Assembly: GCA_008508345.1 (NCBI GenBank) | Contig: QNGE01003238.1 | Location: 25,613 to 89,612, forward strand | DNA: 64,000 nt | Reading direction: 5' to 3' | From: Paragonimus westermani | Taxonomy: Eukaryota > Platyhelminthes > Trematoda > Plagiorchiida > Troglotrematidae | Part shown: positions 1 through 11,113 of the stretch, in pieces | Layout of the letters: each line of letters starts with the position of its first letter | Numbering within the stretch: the first letter of the stretch is position 1 | The notes under the pieces: model-generated | What the model was told of the DNA's origin: nothing | What the model saw: only the letters and a program-made list of their open reading frames with translations | Databases searched by the model: none | Translations under genes and position numbers: made by a program

Positions 1-811
1 AGAGATACATGCTTGAAAACTGCTAGCCTACGGAGTTCCCAGACATTTTGGAATGATATATATATATATTCCTTCTTTCAACCCTCTTTTTCAACCACTT
101 ACGGTTAGTTTTCTCCTGCTACTTGCTTTTATTTTAGCGTCCAAAATTTATTAGGCTTTTGCACATGATGATTTTCTCTTCAATTACAGCTTCCCAGCAC
201 TGGTAGTCGAGCGTCTGCGCGTGGTGGCTAAGACAGTAACACTAGCAATTGTCTCGTGCAGTAACTAAGACTTCCGTGGTAGCTGAAGCCTCTTTTCTTA
301 CTCTCTGTCACTCAGCTCTCCGTTTTTTTACAAAATTAAAGCGTAGCACTGCCATTCGTCTCCTTGAGACAGGGTGAGAAATTGGAACTCACGAGCGTAA
401 TTAACTGAACGTTTTTGGCTGAGGCCGCAATTCCTGTAAACCGAAATGAAATGACACCGGCTGTCGTTGTGGATTTCAAACATTTAAGGGAAGGGTCCTA
501 TCTTGAAAAGTTTTACGCGATCGTATGTACCTCGTTGGCTTACTTGCAACACAAGTAGTAAAATCTTCTTCAAAGAGAGTGCATCCAGGACATGAATACT
601 GATTTGTTACCGGTAAGTTGATGTTCTTCCTTTTTATAAAATCAAGCAAATATATCTAATGGCTCTTTAGTTACTAGTCGTTGAATTGTAACCGATACAA
701 CGTGACCACAAGAACTACTCTTACATCTTAAATGAGACTAAAAAACAACTGAGAAGGCCAATGCCTTACGGAAAAGCACATCTTACAATATGTAAGGGAA
801 ACTGTGTTCAT
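1..811. other. No gene seen
   Basis: I see no coding region or recognisable repeat here apart from a short AT run near positions 56-69. All reading frames are short and look random. Confidence 0.5.
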
Positions 812-884
812 GACGTCTGGGTGGCGCACGTCTTCTGAGTAATTTACAGAGTGTACCTTCAGGAGTTCAAATCCTGGTTTATAA
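812..884 (+). repeat. tRNA-like SINE head (candidate)
   Basis: A tRNA-like stretch with a weak A-box-like segment near 819-833 and a clear B-box-like segment (GAGTTCAAATCCT, about 863-875). The spacing resembles the internal pol III promoter of tRNA-derived SINEs. It does not fold into an evident functional tRNA, and no second copy of this exact head was found in the window. A chance B-box match is possible. Confidence 0.35.
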
Positions 885-929
885 GGCTGCTGCTGCCTAA
901 CTCCTAGTAGTCCAACAGTATCCAATCCT

Positions 930-1640
930 TGTGAACTCGCACGTCACATAGTGACTCATCACGTAGCGTCAAAACTGGGAACATAACCTAACCTAGGAAA
1001 ACAAGCTTGTATGTAAGAAAATCAGGTTTTCTGAAAAATACCCCTTCATAACCCTGATATGACAGTCATAGAGAAACCTTTTCACTAGTTAAAACGGCCG
1101 CCTAGCAATGCTCTAACGTATGACAGTTTGCTGACTCACATTAAATGCTATGTGGAACTGTGCAGTGTGATCTGATATCGACAAGATTTCGCACTCACTG
1201 TCAAGCCGATTAATGGAAGTTAATGAAAATAGGGACTGTGTGACCTCTGTAGACTTTGTGTTATAGCTTAATGTTACTCGGGTTTACTTTATCCGCACAG
1301 CAGATTTTACTGGAATTCAACAATGATCGCCATAACAGGGGTCCCAGTGGGTACATAGAAAAGGTGGGTGACAAAAAGTATACATCAGTCCATGATGATC
1401 TTAGCCTCTACATTTAGTCACCTCCTCTTGAAATGATGCACTGGATTCCACTTTCCATTATGTTAGAACTCATTGATACTGTACATCCTCGTCAGTCCTA
1501 GGATATGATCACGTGTCCGTGCTCACAAGGGGCAACCGCGCTGATCAGCGAGTAACTGATTTCACATTAGACATGATCAAATCATCACACTTAAACAGTG
1601 ATAGCTGCTTCCTGAGGATGTGGACAGGCGTTCAAAGTTC
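930..1640. other. No gene seen
   Basis: Intergenic sequence. Only short, random-looking reading frames are present and no repeat was recognised. Confidence 0.45.
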
Positions 1641-1641
1641 T

Positions 1642-1686
1642 ACACAACTGATGAGCTTCACCGGGAACAAAACTCGAGTTCAAGCC
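1642..1686 (+). repeat. Degenerate hammerhead-ribozyme repeat copy
   Basis: CTGATGA (1648-1654) is followed by exactly 14 nt, then AAAA (1669-1672), CTCGAG (1673-1678) and TT. This is the same layout and spacing as the intact copy at 36657-36701. The GAAA box has become AAAA and the cleavage-site UC has become TT. The flanks no longer pair as helix I. About 30 bases downstream still resemble the intact copy. I read it as a dead relic; a chance match is less likely because the spacing is exact. Confidence 0.4.
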
Positions 1687-2074
1687 TCCAATTTCCAAGA
1701 GCTGCCAAGAAATTTGGTTAAATGTGACAGATATGATCAGTTGTGAACGATGCTCACTTACTCTATTTCATTCTCTTATTCTATAGAATCCAAAATACTG
1801 GAGCATTGTGACCGAGATATGGCAGCTTTTAAAACTCCTGTAGAATTTTCATTGGTTATTTCTCCAACGGAAGTAGATAGAACAGTTAGGAAAATGTTTT
1901 CCGTCTAAATTCCTGACAACTACAGGCAAAATGGAACCACGTTTGTAAAATACTTGGCTAAACTGACCGCATCATCAAATCTGAACGCTCAACCACTCTC
2001 GCTTGTGAGCAATGATCAGGTTGCCCGATCGTCTCGAGAGGAGACACAGTTACTGCCTGTTAACTCCAATCGAT
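1687..2074. other. No gene seen up to the assembly gap
   Basis: No recognisable coding or repeat content beyond the tail of the preceding relic. The reading frames that run into the gap are artefacts of the Ns. Confidence 0.45.
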
Positions 2075-2596
2075 NNNNNNNNNNNNNNNNNNNNNNNNNN
2101 NNNNNNNNNNNNNNNNNNNNNNNNNNNNNNNNNNNNNNNNNNNNNNNNNNNNNNNNNNNNNNNNNNNNNNNNNNNNNNNNNNNNNNNNNNNNNNNNNNNN
2201 NNNNNNNNNNNNNNNNNNNNNNNNNNNNNNNNNNNNNNNNNNNNNNNNNNNNNNNNNNNNNNNNNNNNNNNNNNNNNNNNNNNNNNNNNNNNNNNNNNNN
2301 NNNNNNNNNNNNNNNNNNNNNNNNNNNNNNNNNNNNNNNNNNNNNNNNNNNNNNNNNNNNNNNNNNNNNNNNNNNNNNNNNNNNNNNNNNNNNNNNNNNN
2401 NNNNNNNNNNNNNNNNNNNNNNNNNNNNNNNNNNNNNNNNNNNNNNNNNNNNNNNNNNNNNNNNNNNNNNNNNNNNNNNNNNNNNNNNNNNNNNNNNNNN
2501 NNNNNNNNNNNNNNNNNNNNNNNNNNNNNNNNNNNNNNNNNNNNNNNNNNNNNNNNNNNNNNNNNNNNNNNNNNNNNNNNNNNNNNNNNNNNNNNN
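2075..2596. other. Assembly gap (522 Ns)
   Basis: A run of N. It falls inside an interspersed repeat: the sequence resuming at 2597 is the body of the hammerhead-bearing repeat family, so repeat content is the likely cause of the gap. Confidence 0.99.
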
Positions 2597-2690
2597 TCTA
2601 TCTGAATGCGAACGCTGCGATCAAATGTGAGTGATGGTCAACTTGAAAATAAACCAAATCCCCGACTACTCATCAGTAATCTAAACTGAC
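2597..2690 (+). repeat. Body of hammerhead-bearing repeat, 5' part lost in gap
   Basis: From the first base after the gap this matches 36732-36815 closely, with only a few mismatches over about 85 bases, through the shared tail that includes CCCGACTACTCA. In the 36.7 kb copy the ribozyme lies about 35 bases upstream of this point, so the ribozyme of this copy would be inside the gap. A related tail also occurs at about 25806-25860. Confidence 0.75.
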
Positions 2691-4159
2691 CGCTTTTGCT
2701 GTTTACAGGGCTGTGTCATAAAATGGTGCACCATAGAACCCGCATCATAAATTGTCAACGAACGACTGTCCCCACCTAGGAAACCTTTCATGCCTCATTT
2801 TCAATAGTGGAAGTTCAGAGTGCGTATGAACAAAATTTCGTATCAAACTTTTGAAAATATGTTCATTCCTATCCTTAATCAGTCTTCTATTTTTGCTTCT
2901 CTCAGTGTATTTGACATTTGGTGAATAAGCTGCCTCAGCTGAAACCCTCACTGGTATTTTCGATAGTTGCACTATGCAGGTCTGAATATAAATCATCATG
3001 CATTCTCAACCAGATTATGGTCTCGACTCTGAAATTGTGTCAGTTTGGTTGCCCACTGTTTCGTCTGTGTATATGCCACAATCATTTTTCCCAAACACCA
3101 CGCGTAAAGCACCGTATTAGGTCCCACACAGTAGTATTCGAATATAAAGATTTCTGACTTCCGAATAGGGGCACGAAGTTCGCCCGACTGTGTGAAGCGA
3201 AGGATTCTCACATCATCGCTACTCTGTTCCTAAACGACCACCTAATACGTATACAGTTCTTTATACCAGTCACACCAATAAGGGTTGCAGACGCCCAATA
3301 AATTCGGATTGAAATCCTTTGTGTCAGAGACGATTTTCCTATTACCAATATGTGCTCAAAGTTTGAAACAGTTGTTTGTCAGTGATTTGTCTAATCCTCT
3401 AATTAACAGATAGCGTTGCGCTACGTATGAGTCTTATATTTTATGGTGATTGTAAGTTGTCGACTGGCGGTTTACACACAACAGCACTCCATGACCATTT
3501 GTCTATCGGTTTGAGTGGCAGGACTACAGCCAAACAAGTGTGCCATTGATCTGACAACTGTTAAACAGGCAAACCTTCCGGGAGGATGGGGTGACTGACA
3601 CCTGTTTGTTTCACACCCCTTAACGAGTTACCACCGACAAAAGTGCTTGTCACTCGAAATACCATGAAGTTTCAACCCTATCCACAGCTCCCGGCCTTGT
3701 GTTTCTCCTTCACCGTGGCTAGCATCTGGACTGGGTTAGTTCGTCCATCGCTATTGGTTCTGTGGGTTCCACTGCTACACAGATGGTGTCTTTGAAAACT
3801 CGAGCACTAAATCTCGTTTGTTTGTGCACAAACACCTTCATTTAGCAGATACCTCGCGTAGTATCGAAGGTGTACAGCCTCTCCTCCTTGTTGTTCGCCC
3901 CAACTCAAAGTGAGATTCACGGGCAGCTGTGCAATTATCCATAAAGGTTCGTAATCTCATCATGCGTTGTCCGGTTTCCTTGCTTGCAAAATACACTGTA
4001 CACAAGGCTGAACTTTCACCTACCCCCCGGTAGACATTTGTAAGTTACAAAAAATGAACACAGTGTATCGAATTCCGAAACAGATGGATCTCTGGTCAAT
4101 AGAAGTTGAGTAACACTCATAATGGATTTCTGTTCTTGTCTTCCGATAAACATCTCGGT
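2691..4159. other. No gene seen
   Basis: Short open frames on both strands overlap each other and show no family motif. No RNA gene or repeat was recognised. Confidence 0.45.
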
Positions 4160-4295
4160 CACCCTCTTTCAGAATACTCGAGTTTCCACCATGGTACTCC
4201 TCGTCAGTAATGAACATTCTTAAAACAGCCCCGGATCAAACCCCAGTCACGATTTCCTAAGTCAACCGTGTTGCCCACTGCGCAACACGACCGAA
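4160..4295 (-). repeat. tRNA-headed SINE with hammerhead-like core
   Basis: On the minus strand a tRNA-like head comes first: an A-box-like segment inside 4267-4291 and a B box GGGTTTGATCC (4233-4243). It is followed 25 nt later by CTGACGA (4201-4207), 14 nt, GAAA (4183-4186), CTCGAG (4177-4182) and TA. CUGANGA, GAAA and UH are all permitted hammerhead core states, but helices I and II do not pair well, so activity is doubtful. The head is clearly related to the one at 25619-25690. The order of pol III head then hammerhead is that of the schistosome Sm-alpha SINE family. Confidence 0.6.
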
Positions 4296-4525
4296 TGATC
4301 TGCTGCAAGCATGCAGCAGTTGAAGCACGCGAAACCAATCGAACATGTACATAGCATGAATCCAGAGCTAATTTGTGCGCAGCAGCGATGACACATTGAG
4401 TAAGCTAACGAACTTGTAATGTGGTCAGAGTTACGTACAGCGTAATCGTTAAATGCAGTTAAACAACAATAAAGCGATGTTTCAAATAGTTAAAAATCCC
4501 CAAAGTACTCATCAGATAAAATGGA

Positions 4526-4573
4526 GTAGCGAACAAGCTCATTTTCGGTTATTCATCATCAGGCCAAATACAT
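4526..4573 (-). repeat. Left inverted arm of PLE fragment
   Basis: Reverse complement of 5327-5374 with a single mismatch over 48 bases. Read on the minus strand it contains CTGATGATG followed by ACCGAAAA. This has the two hammerhead sequence boxes but no evident helix II between them. Confidence 0.85.
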
Positions 4574-4660
4574 CCAGAACGTTTTGTAGGCAAGACTATG
4601 GAACGTCGCGAGAAACAAGGTAAGATGACTCTAGCGTAAAAGAAGACAGTGTTTATTTCA

Positions 4661-5119
4661 CTACCATTCAAGGGGGATACACTCGCTGAAACAATCACCA
4701 GGAGACCTAATACTGCTATCAATAGATCATTCTAAGCTGTCAACCTACGTGTTTGTTTCAACTCTACTCCAGCCCTGTGTTTACGGTTAAAGGATAAAGT
4801 GCCCGCTTCTGGGATTTCCTTTTGTGTATACTCATTGACTTGTTCCTGTGGAACTAGTTACGTGGATCGCACGACCAGGCGCTTATCCGAACGTATCCGT
4901 GAATATCACACAGCCTGGATCAATGGCGGAGTCACCAAGATGATTACCAGCGAAAGTGTTGCACACCGCGTTGGTACCAATTATACTGTCAACCTGGCCT
5001 CCTCGTTTCGTCTGATTTACCGAGTCAAAGGCAATCACTCCAAAACTGTCAGATGCCGAATTTTGGCCACGGCTGAAGCGATCGGAATTCGATTGAATAA
5101 TCCACCTTTGTGCGCATAG
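4661..5119 (+). pseudogene. PLE GIY-YIG endonuclease fragment
   Basis: One frame reads through a pre-endonuclease segment (starting LPFKGDTLAETITRR), a linker ending in LRLKDKVPASG, then the GIY-YIG-like nuclease start VYSLTCSCGTSYVDRTTRRL and a basic/aromatic stretch to NNPPLCA and a stop. The TCxCG and Y-x-x-RTTRxL pattern is typical of the endonuclease domain of Penelope-like retroelements, which nicks target DNA to prime reverse transcription. There is an in-frame TAA at 4733-4735 and no RT domain upstream. It is a dead fragment; the family is clear, the subfamily is not. Confidence 0.75.
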
Positions 5120-5326
5120 AAGCGCTTTGTTCAGGCGTTGAAGTTGCCATGGCCAAACATCCACACCACGACTGATCGAAACACCATTGTTCCAGTTACG
5201 TCATAATGATGGCATAATCGTATCAAAGCGTCGTCTCCGTGTGTGTCTATGACGTGTCTGACCTCACTTGAACTTGCCATTTGTTTTGTTCGCTTTGCCA
5301 TGACAACTCTGTTTCATATAAATGTT

Positions 5327-5374
5327 ATGTATTTGGCCTGATGATGAATAACCGAAAACGAGCTTGTTCGCTAC
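5327..5374 (+). repeat. Right inverted arm of PLE fragment
   Basis: Inverted partner of 4526-4573 (47 of 48 bases match by eye). It lies about 200 bp after the endonuclease stop codon, where a PLE terminal repeat is expected. Confidence 0.85.
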
Positions 5375-7504
5375 ACTATTTTTTTTCTGAAAAGCGATGT
5401 TTAGTAATCAGTTAAGAGTGCTGCTAATCAATACTCACATGGCCGATAAGTCGATGACGACGACTACTACCAAGCGAACGTGGTACAACATTTAAACTGG
5501 ACCAAACCTTAAATGACACTGTAGTTCTGGAACAGTTATTTTTGTTATTGATGAGCAGATTGGGAATAACATAACATTACGAGCGAGTTGTAATACTCTA
5601 CGTTTCAACCACCTCGGGTGGCCTTCCCCGGGAGTGTTGTCAGTTTATTTTTGTTCACTCTCATTATCTTATACTGTATCGAGCTGTTACGTGATAAAAC
5701 ACTGTTAGCCTTGCCCACTTGTATAAGTGCCAAATCTACCTGGACCTAAATACATGAAATTTTAATTGACGAGCTGCTGGTCAACTCGGTGTGAGATAGA
5801 CCGTTTATGTTCCGTGACCGGGTTTGCATCAATATACAACCGTCAGTCGTCATGTTACAAATCCAACGTTTTATCCAATCCAGTGAACATAACAGTGAAT
5901 ATAACTGCTTCTGAAAAGTATGATATGAAAATCGGACTGCAGTATTTAATTCCTGTCATCAGATCCTGTGCACTCAAAAAGAGCTGAAAGCAGTCGTTTA
6001 CTGAGCACGTGGGATACATTAGTTATTTACAGATTAACGAAGGCTGAGAAACCTAATGTAGATCCAACTCTCTGTTGAACGGTTTACAGAAAAATGGTAA
6101 ATCAAGAAGTCACTTTAGTTCCAGAGGCTCAGCAACAGAAATGTTACGAAAGCGAAAGTCAGACGGGAATGAATGAAACAGCAAACTAACCACTGCTTAT
6201 CAAAAATGCTACAAACAATCTACAGCGTACGGGGAACAACAGTTGGCTAACATTAACGATGAGAAGAATGACAGTATCTTCATTCTACAGCAACGATTCG
6301 GAAAATCAGGTTATATAAACACTCGTTTTGGTGTGCTGAATATATGCGTTATTTCTGTAGTCGAATTCAACTACCAGCCACATACTCCAAAGTGACTCTA
6401 ACAGGTTGTTCCAGATTGGCATACCCGGAAGCCAAAAGTGTCCTTTGTCATTCAAACAGCTCAGCTGTGGTTTAGCAGTTTACATCTGAAGTGGATGTTT
6501 TACCTAAACACAAGTGTCTTCCTTGAGGAATGTTAAAGCTGATGAAAAGTCATAACTACTAAAACCAAATCCCCTATTATGTACCGGTGATACACTGAAA
6601 ACTGTCTTAATAAACACAATCTATTTGTGTAGGGTAGAAAAAAATGGTTGTATCTTTCCAATAAGAAAAATGTCCTTAACGAAACAGGAACGACAAGTCT
6701 GGATATTTAGATAAATATGTGGGCACACTAACGGACTGAACACTATAGCAAAACAGTCTGAGTGACACCATTCAAACAACCTAGTGAATAAACCAGATAG
6801 TGAACTAGCTTCCTTAACCACTGACTCACTTTGGGGGGGACAAACTATGTTCACTTGAGACAGTTGTAGTCGCGTACAGTACCTTGTGTCCTGGAAATTA
6901 TTTCGTGGATAACAAAAATTGAACGTCAGAAGTAATCAGAGCCTTTTACTCATGTGATTTCAGTCAAGGAAGATTATTCACGAGGGGCTCTGGGTCCATC
7001 CATTAAACTATACGGTCACGAGACAGAGTGATTTGGTAGTTCAACAGTTTCTTCTTCAAGTTATTTATCTTTATACATTTTTTCGTTTGGCGTTAAATTT
7101 CTCACGCAGTTATGCGTAGTGGTCTTACAGGCCTTCCGATATAGCCTACGAAAACAGAATTCGTACCGCTTCATCTGAACTTAAGTAAATCAAGCTCAAG
7201 TCATTTCCTTTTCCGGATATCTAGAAGTGATCTTTCTGCTTGTGGTCCCATTTTCAGCACTTGTCGAGCGGAACGGAATTAAAACGAATGAATAACATAA
7301 CTATAACGAAGGTTCTTATTGTCGTCGGAATTGTTTGAAAGTGGTCAAAATCAAATGGGTAGAAATACAGTGTTTTTATAACTGAACTTCATGCTTATTG
7401 TTTGCTTATTCGAGAGTATATATCACCAATAAATCTGACATAATCCAACAGAATATGGTACATTTGTCATCGTGATATCATCAGAAGCACCCTCAAAACT
7501 CTGC
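5375..7504. other. No gene seen; 3' flank of KCTD gene
   Basis: No supportable coding region. The right end lies downstream of the stop codon of the minus-strand KCTD gene and should include its 3' UTR. I did not find a convincing minus-strand AATAAA close to the stop, so the transcript end is not placed. Confidence 0.45.
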
Positions 7505-8321
7505 TCACATTTGAGAGTGATAAAGTAGATAGGCCAGTCGTCTTTTGTCAACCTTGCTCATTCTGTGGGTTGCTACTATCTCATAACCCTCGGACAGAAT
7601 AAGTTGCCACAGTCGAAGCTGGTCGTTCCGAGACATATCTTTCCAGGTCCGGCAGTTGCCTGGCTCAATGCTAGAAGCGTTTTTGGGCACTGTTACACCA
7701 AGCTGGGCACTGTACCTGTCCAAAAATCTATAGATCCGTTCAATTCTTGGAGTGATCTGGTCACAAGTTGTACATTGGAGCATGCCAGAATGAGGAGCCA
7801 CCTCATCTAGCTCCAACCAGATGCAGTGTGCACATGCCCAGTCTGGTTGTGGACAGTTAGTGGATACAAAGTTTGACGGAAATGATCCGTTTTGTCCCAA
7901 GTTAACTTCAGATGTAGATGAACTTGTGACCGGATGATTTGAGTCGTAGGTGTGGGTTTCACTGTTTGTTCCTTCCGAGACAACGCTTCCTCGCCGTCGT
8001 CTTTTTGAGCTGACTTGGAGGATCGGCGGGGTGATCCAGTAAGGTCGTTTCCGGTTTACAGTAGAGTGGAGGTGCGTTCGCTTCTCGCAGAGTTCTTTCA
8101 AGGCAATAAGCATTTCGGTCAGTTCGTAATGTTGCGCTTCTTGTATAAGTTGATCAAGTTCCTCATACTGGGCATCCAAGTGTAGCTGCCCAGTACGTAG
8201 AAAGTTGAGCACGTGGCGAAAAAGTGCACCGTCACGATCAATGAAATAATGTTGTTTCATTGTGTCCAGAACGATTGGAATCACCCCGTTAAACATACGA
8301 CCTAAGCGAGAGTTTGGGTAT
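7505..8321 (-). CDS. KCTD1/KCTD15-like BTB protein, exon with BTB core and C-terminal domain
   Basis: Coding exon 2 of a KCTD-family BTB/POZ protein (557 aa predicted from both exons). The acceptor is at 8323-8322 (TAG) and the first base completes the split codon AA|A. It continues the BTB fold with YPNSRLGRMF, IVLDTMKQHYFIDRDG and LFRHVLNFLRTG, residues about 287-361, which match the vertebrate KCTD1/KCTD15 BTB closely. A basic run, SSKRRRR (about 390-396), could be a nuclear signal. The C-terminal part (about 449-557) includes RLWQLILSEGYEIVATH, resembling the KCTD1/15 C-terminal domain. It also has a CxxC-x16-CxxC pattern (residues 449-472) that I do not recall from vertebrate homologues. 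KCTD1/15 oligomerise through the BTB and repress AP-2 transcription factors; that role here is inferred. The stop overlaps a possible donor (AT|GTGAGC), so an extra 3' exon cannot be excluded. Confidence 0.88.
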
Positions 8322-10618
8322 CTACAACAGAGTTGAAGGACGATGAAGCTGAGCGCGAAAGTCTACAAACGTGTTAATATTGAAAAGGCGCAATAAATCA
8401 GTGAACAGAAGGATCAGCAACTTATTTTATATGAACTGGTGCAAACGACATGTTGAGTATTGGGGTTCATAACCTGGGAAACGACAGACTACTTTGAACG
8501 ACCCTGTCGAAGAAAACCAAATAAATATTAGGAATTACTTATGTTGGATTATGCATAACGAAAAATAGCTGCCAGTGTGCAACAGCAACAAACATTTCAT
8601 GTAGTTGGAATGCTGAAAAACAAGATTTTAATTCGTGCCATCCAAGAGAAAGTTTCGTGATTCATTTGATGTATTTAGTCCGAAACAGCCCTAACTCCGT
8701 TAGTTGGAGTAAGCATACCGAAAATTGCAATTCCTGACAATTAGTTATCGTGACGTGCTTCCGAGACTCCGTAGACGTCATAGAACTGTGCAGACTTTAC
8801 CAGCCTCTGAATGAAAGTTATGGAAATTTGGTTTGCCTAAAGATCTCAAGGGAATTAGAAGGTATGAAAGCATAAGTAGCATATATCTGATATGCGAAAG
8901 AAACCACAAAACTGGTTGTGTCTTCCCGAAGAATTTTTCATTGAGTAACCACAGAGTCGTGGTAACTTTAAATTCTAGATCATCTATTGTCTTGTACAGA
9001 TTGGTTTTACTTACAAATTCTGGCGTCCGCACCGTTCTATTGGCTCTAGGGTGTCTGATAAACAAGGGAAAAATATCTTGTAAATTGGAATCTAGCTTCC
9101 AAAAATGACACCCCCTCGAACTTATACTCTGAGAGCCATCATTCACTAAGGATGTTGTGTGATACGCAGTTCAGCTTCTTTTGGAGTGGAAAAAAAAATC
9201 ATTTTGCACGTTTTTAACAGACTGCTGACTGTTCCCCTCTCTTTATAAGTCCCATGTGAAAATTTCCACGAGAACTGAACTGCTAAATCGCAAAAATGCT
9301 CATTTGTGTTCTGGTCAGGGTGGATAGATATGGTTAGCCTGCATTAGACCGTGGACCACTCCGGTACCAACGTACATTCTTCCGCATTACTTTAGAAAAC
9401 CACTCTGTTCTGTATGTTCCTTACAGCCTTCATGACTGCCAATTCCGGCCTCTTAAGAAGAATCAAAATTAGCAACATATTCCTAAAAAACCGCACCCCA
9501 GGAAAATTATTTTATTCAAAACCGCAACATAGAGAGGCAGAAAATCGATGACAAATATGTGATGTTGTAACCACTCCGTGTGCGTTTAATGATTTTAAAT
9601 TACTGACCTATGTGGCAAGTAAGCAGTAGGGCACGATCTCGCAACACAATTCCGATCTGTGGTCAACACTGTGCTCACATGTATTCCCATCTCAGTGCTT
9701 GACAATACTTCATGGATTTGCAAACCAAAGCTCTTAACTCAATTGCATATCGGCTAACTCACCATTTTACTTACAGTAACCAATTCGGGAGATGGTTTAT
9801 CACACCTCATTCATTCCCCGGAGTCCGTTGAACATTGCATGTGGTCAAGAACAGTTTGAAGAACATGAACAGAACCTCAGTCTTCTTCAGTGTCTCAAAA
9901 GGCTTAAACGTGCTTAAAATGTTTTTTCTTCTCAATTTTACCTGGAAACCCGTTGCCTGTTCCACTATTTTTGCCTCTAAAAAGGTGTGTTTACTCAGCG
10001 AACCATATGTGCACATGCCTACACTCTAAAAAGATTCATACTGCCCACTGTATATCCTTCAATAAAAACGTTCGTTTGAACGAGCTGGACCGATATGAAA
10101 TTGCACTTAATTATCCCCCGGGTTTCACCTATAGATGACGATGGGTTACTCTTATACCTCTACCTATGAGCTACACATCCGAAGGTGTGAAGTACTACGC
10201 GTAATATATTCAAGGAAGTTCATGCTCTCTATCTCCTCATGGAGTTGACGCGACTGCTTCTTAAGAAGCAGAACAAGATTTTGTGCTTGAGGCTTTAACA
10301 AAGTGAGTGCTAAGTCAGTTGTCACCGTAGGGGAGTTTGTGCCGATACCGTGCTCAACAGATGGAATCTTGAACATAGTTCATTTGTCACCCAGATCAAA
10401 GAAGCGTCTTGAACAGGATAGTTAAAACGTGGAGAATGGCAGATACCAGCAGTTCGCACTGCCGCATCACTACCACGTTCAAAATATTGTGAATCGTATT
10501 TTAAGCCGAACAATTAGCAGGCAGGGTAGATGGTGATTTGGACAGGTTTGTGAACAGTTGCTTTTCAACATGCAAGATCGGTTTCGGTTCATTCATTAGG
10601 ACCACCCCAACAAACCAC

Positions 10619-11113
10619 ATGAATCTCGGTTTGAAATAACGCAACAGGATTCTGAATGCACACGCTTAACTAATAAGATGGCCAGTGGTCAGCACGTGTG
10701 TACAGATTGCGGACGATGATCACCTACGTCCCTCAAAGATATCGACCTTCTCCGGTAACATGGACTACTGCATCCACCTAAGTTAATCCTCCTTCACCCG
10801 GAAAACCAAACATCCCTCGGGTCTGTCTATGTGACTTTCCCGACAATTATGTGTAAACTGGTAGACACGGTGTACGATGGCAGCAACAGACTGATCCCGT
10901 GTGACTGAACACACGGATTGTTTTTGGGTCTGAGCGAGTGCACAGGGTTCTGTTGCGCTAACTGTTGGACTAACCGAATTTACTAGTCTATGCGTGAACG
11001 TTCGGTTTGCTGTGTTGTTCTATGAACCTTCTGGTGTGAGCATTAGACTGTGGTACGGGCGTGGGTAAGTCTAATTCTTTTATCTAGCTATCCTGTGTAC
11101 AAATCTGTCTTAC
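10619..11113 (+). repeat. Interspersed repeat, copy 1 of an inverted pair
   Basis: High similarity to the reverse complement of 34168-34740 along its whole length. This copy lacks about 80 bases present in the other copy (around 11000). A perfect 7-bp hairpin CCGTGTG/CACACGG (10897-10903 and 10910-10916) is kept in both copies. No coding domain or terminal repeat was recognised, so the element class is unknown; it could be a non-autonomous transposon, an LTR, or the 3' end of a larger element. It sits in the KCTD intron. Confidence 0.85.

Larger units (their letters stand above)
4526..5374 (+). mobile_element. Truncated Penelope-like element with inverted arms
   Basis: A PLE remnant made of the C-terminal endonuclease part of the ORF, flanked by 48-bp inverted repeats at 4526-4573 and 5327-5374. 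PLEs often carry such inverted terminal copies (pseudo-LTRs). The reverse transcriptase and N-terminal part are missing, so this is a 5'-truncated, non-autonomous copy. It lies between the SINE at 4.2 kb and a stretch with no visible gene. Confidence 0.75.

Noticed and set aside
1954..2634. Frames of about 200 codons across the gap
   Set aside because: Open only because Ns contain no stop codons.
3790..3805. GAAAACTCGAG resembling the hammerhead helix III block
   Set aside because: No CUGANGA at the required spacing upstream on either strand.
4215..4295. Possible functional tRNA gene
   Set aside because: A and B boxes are present, but no good acceptor stem closes and a ribozyme-like block follows, so a SINE head fits better.
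7480..7500. CTGATGA on the minus strand near the KCTD 3' flank
   Set aside because: No GAAA box or pairing helices follow it, so it is a chance heptamer.
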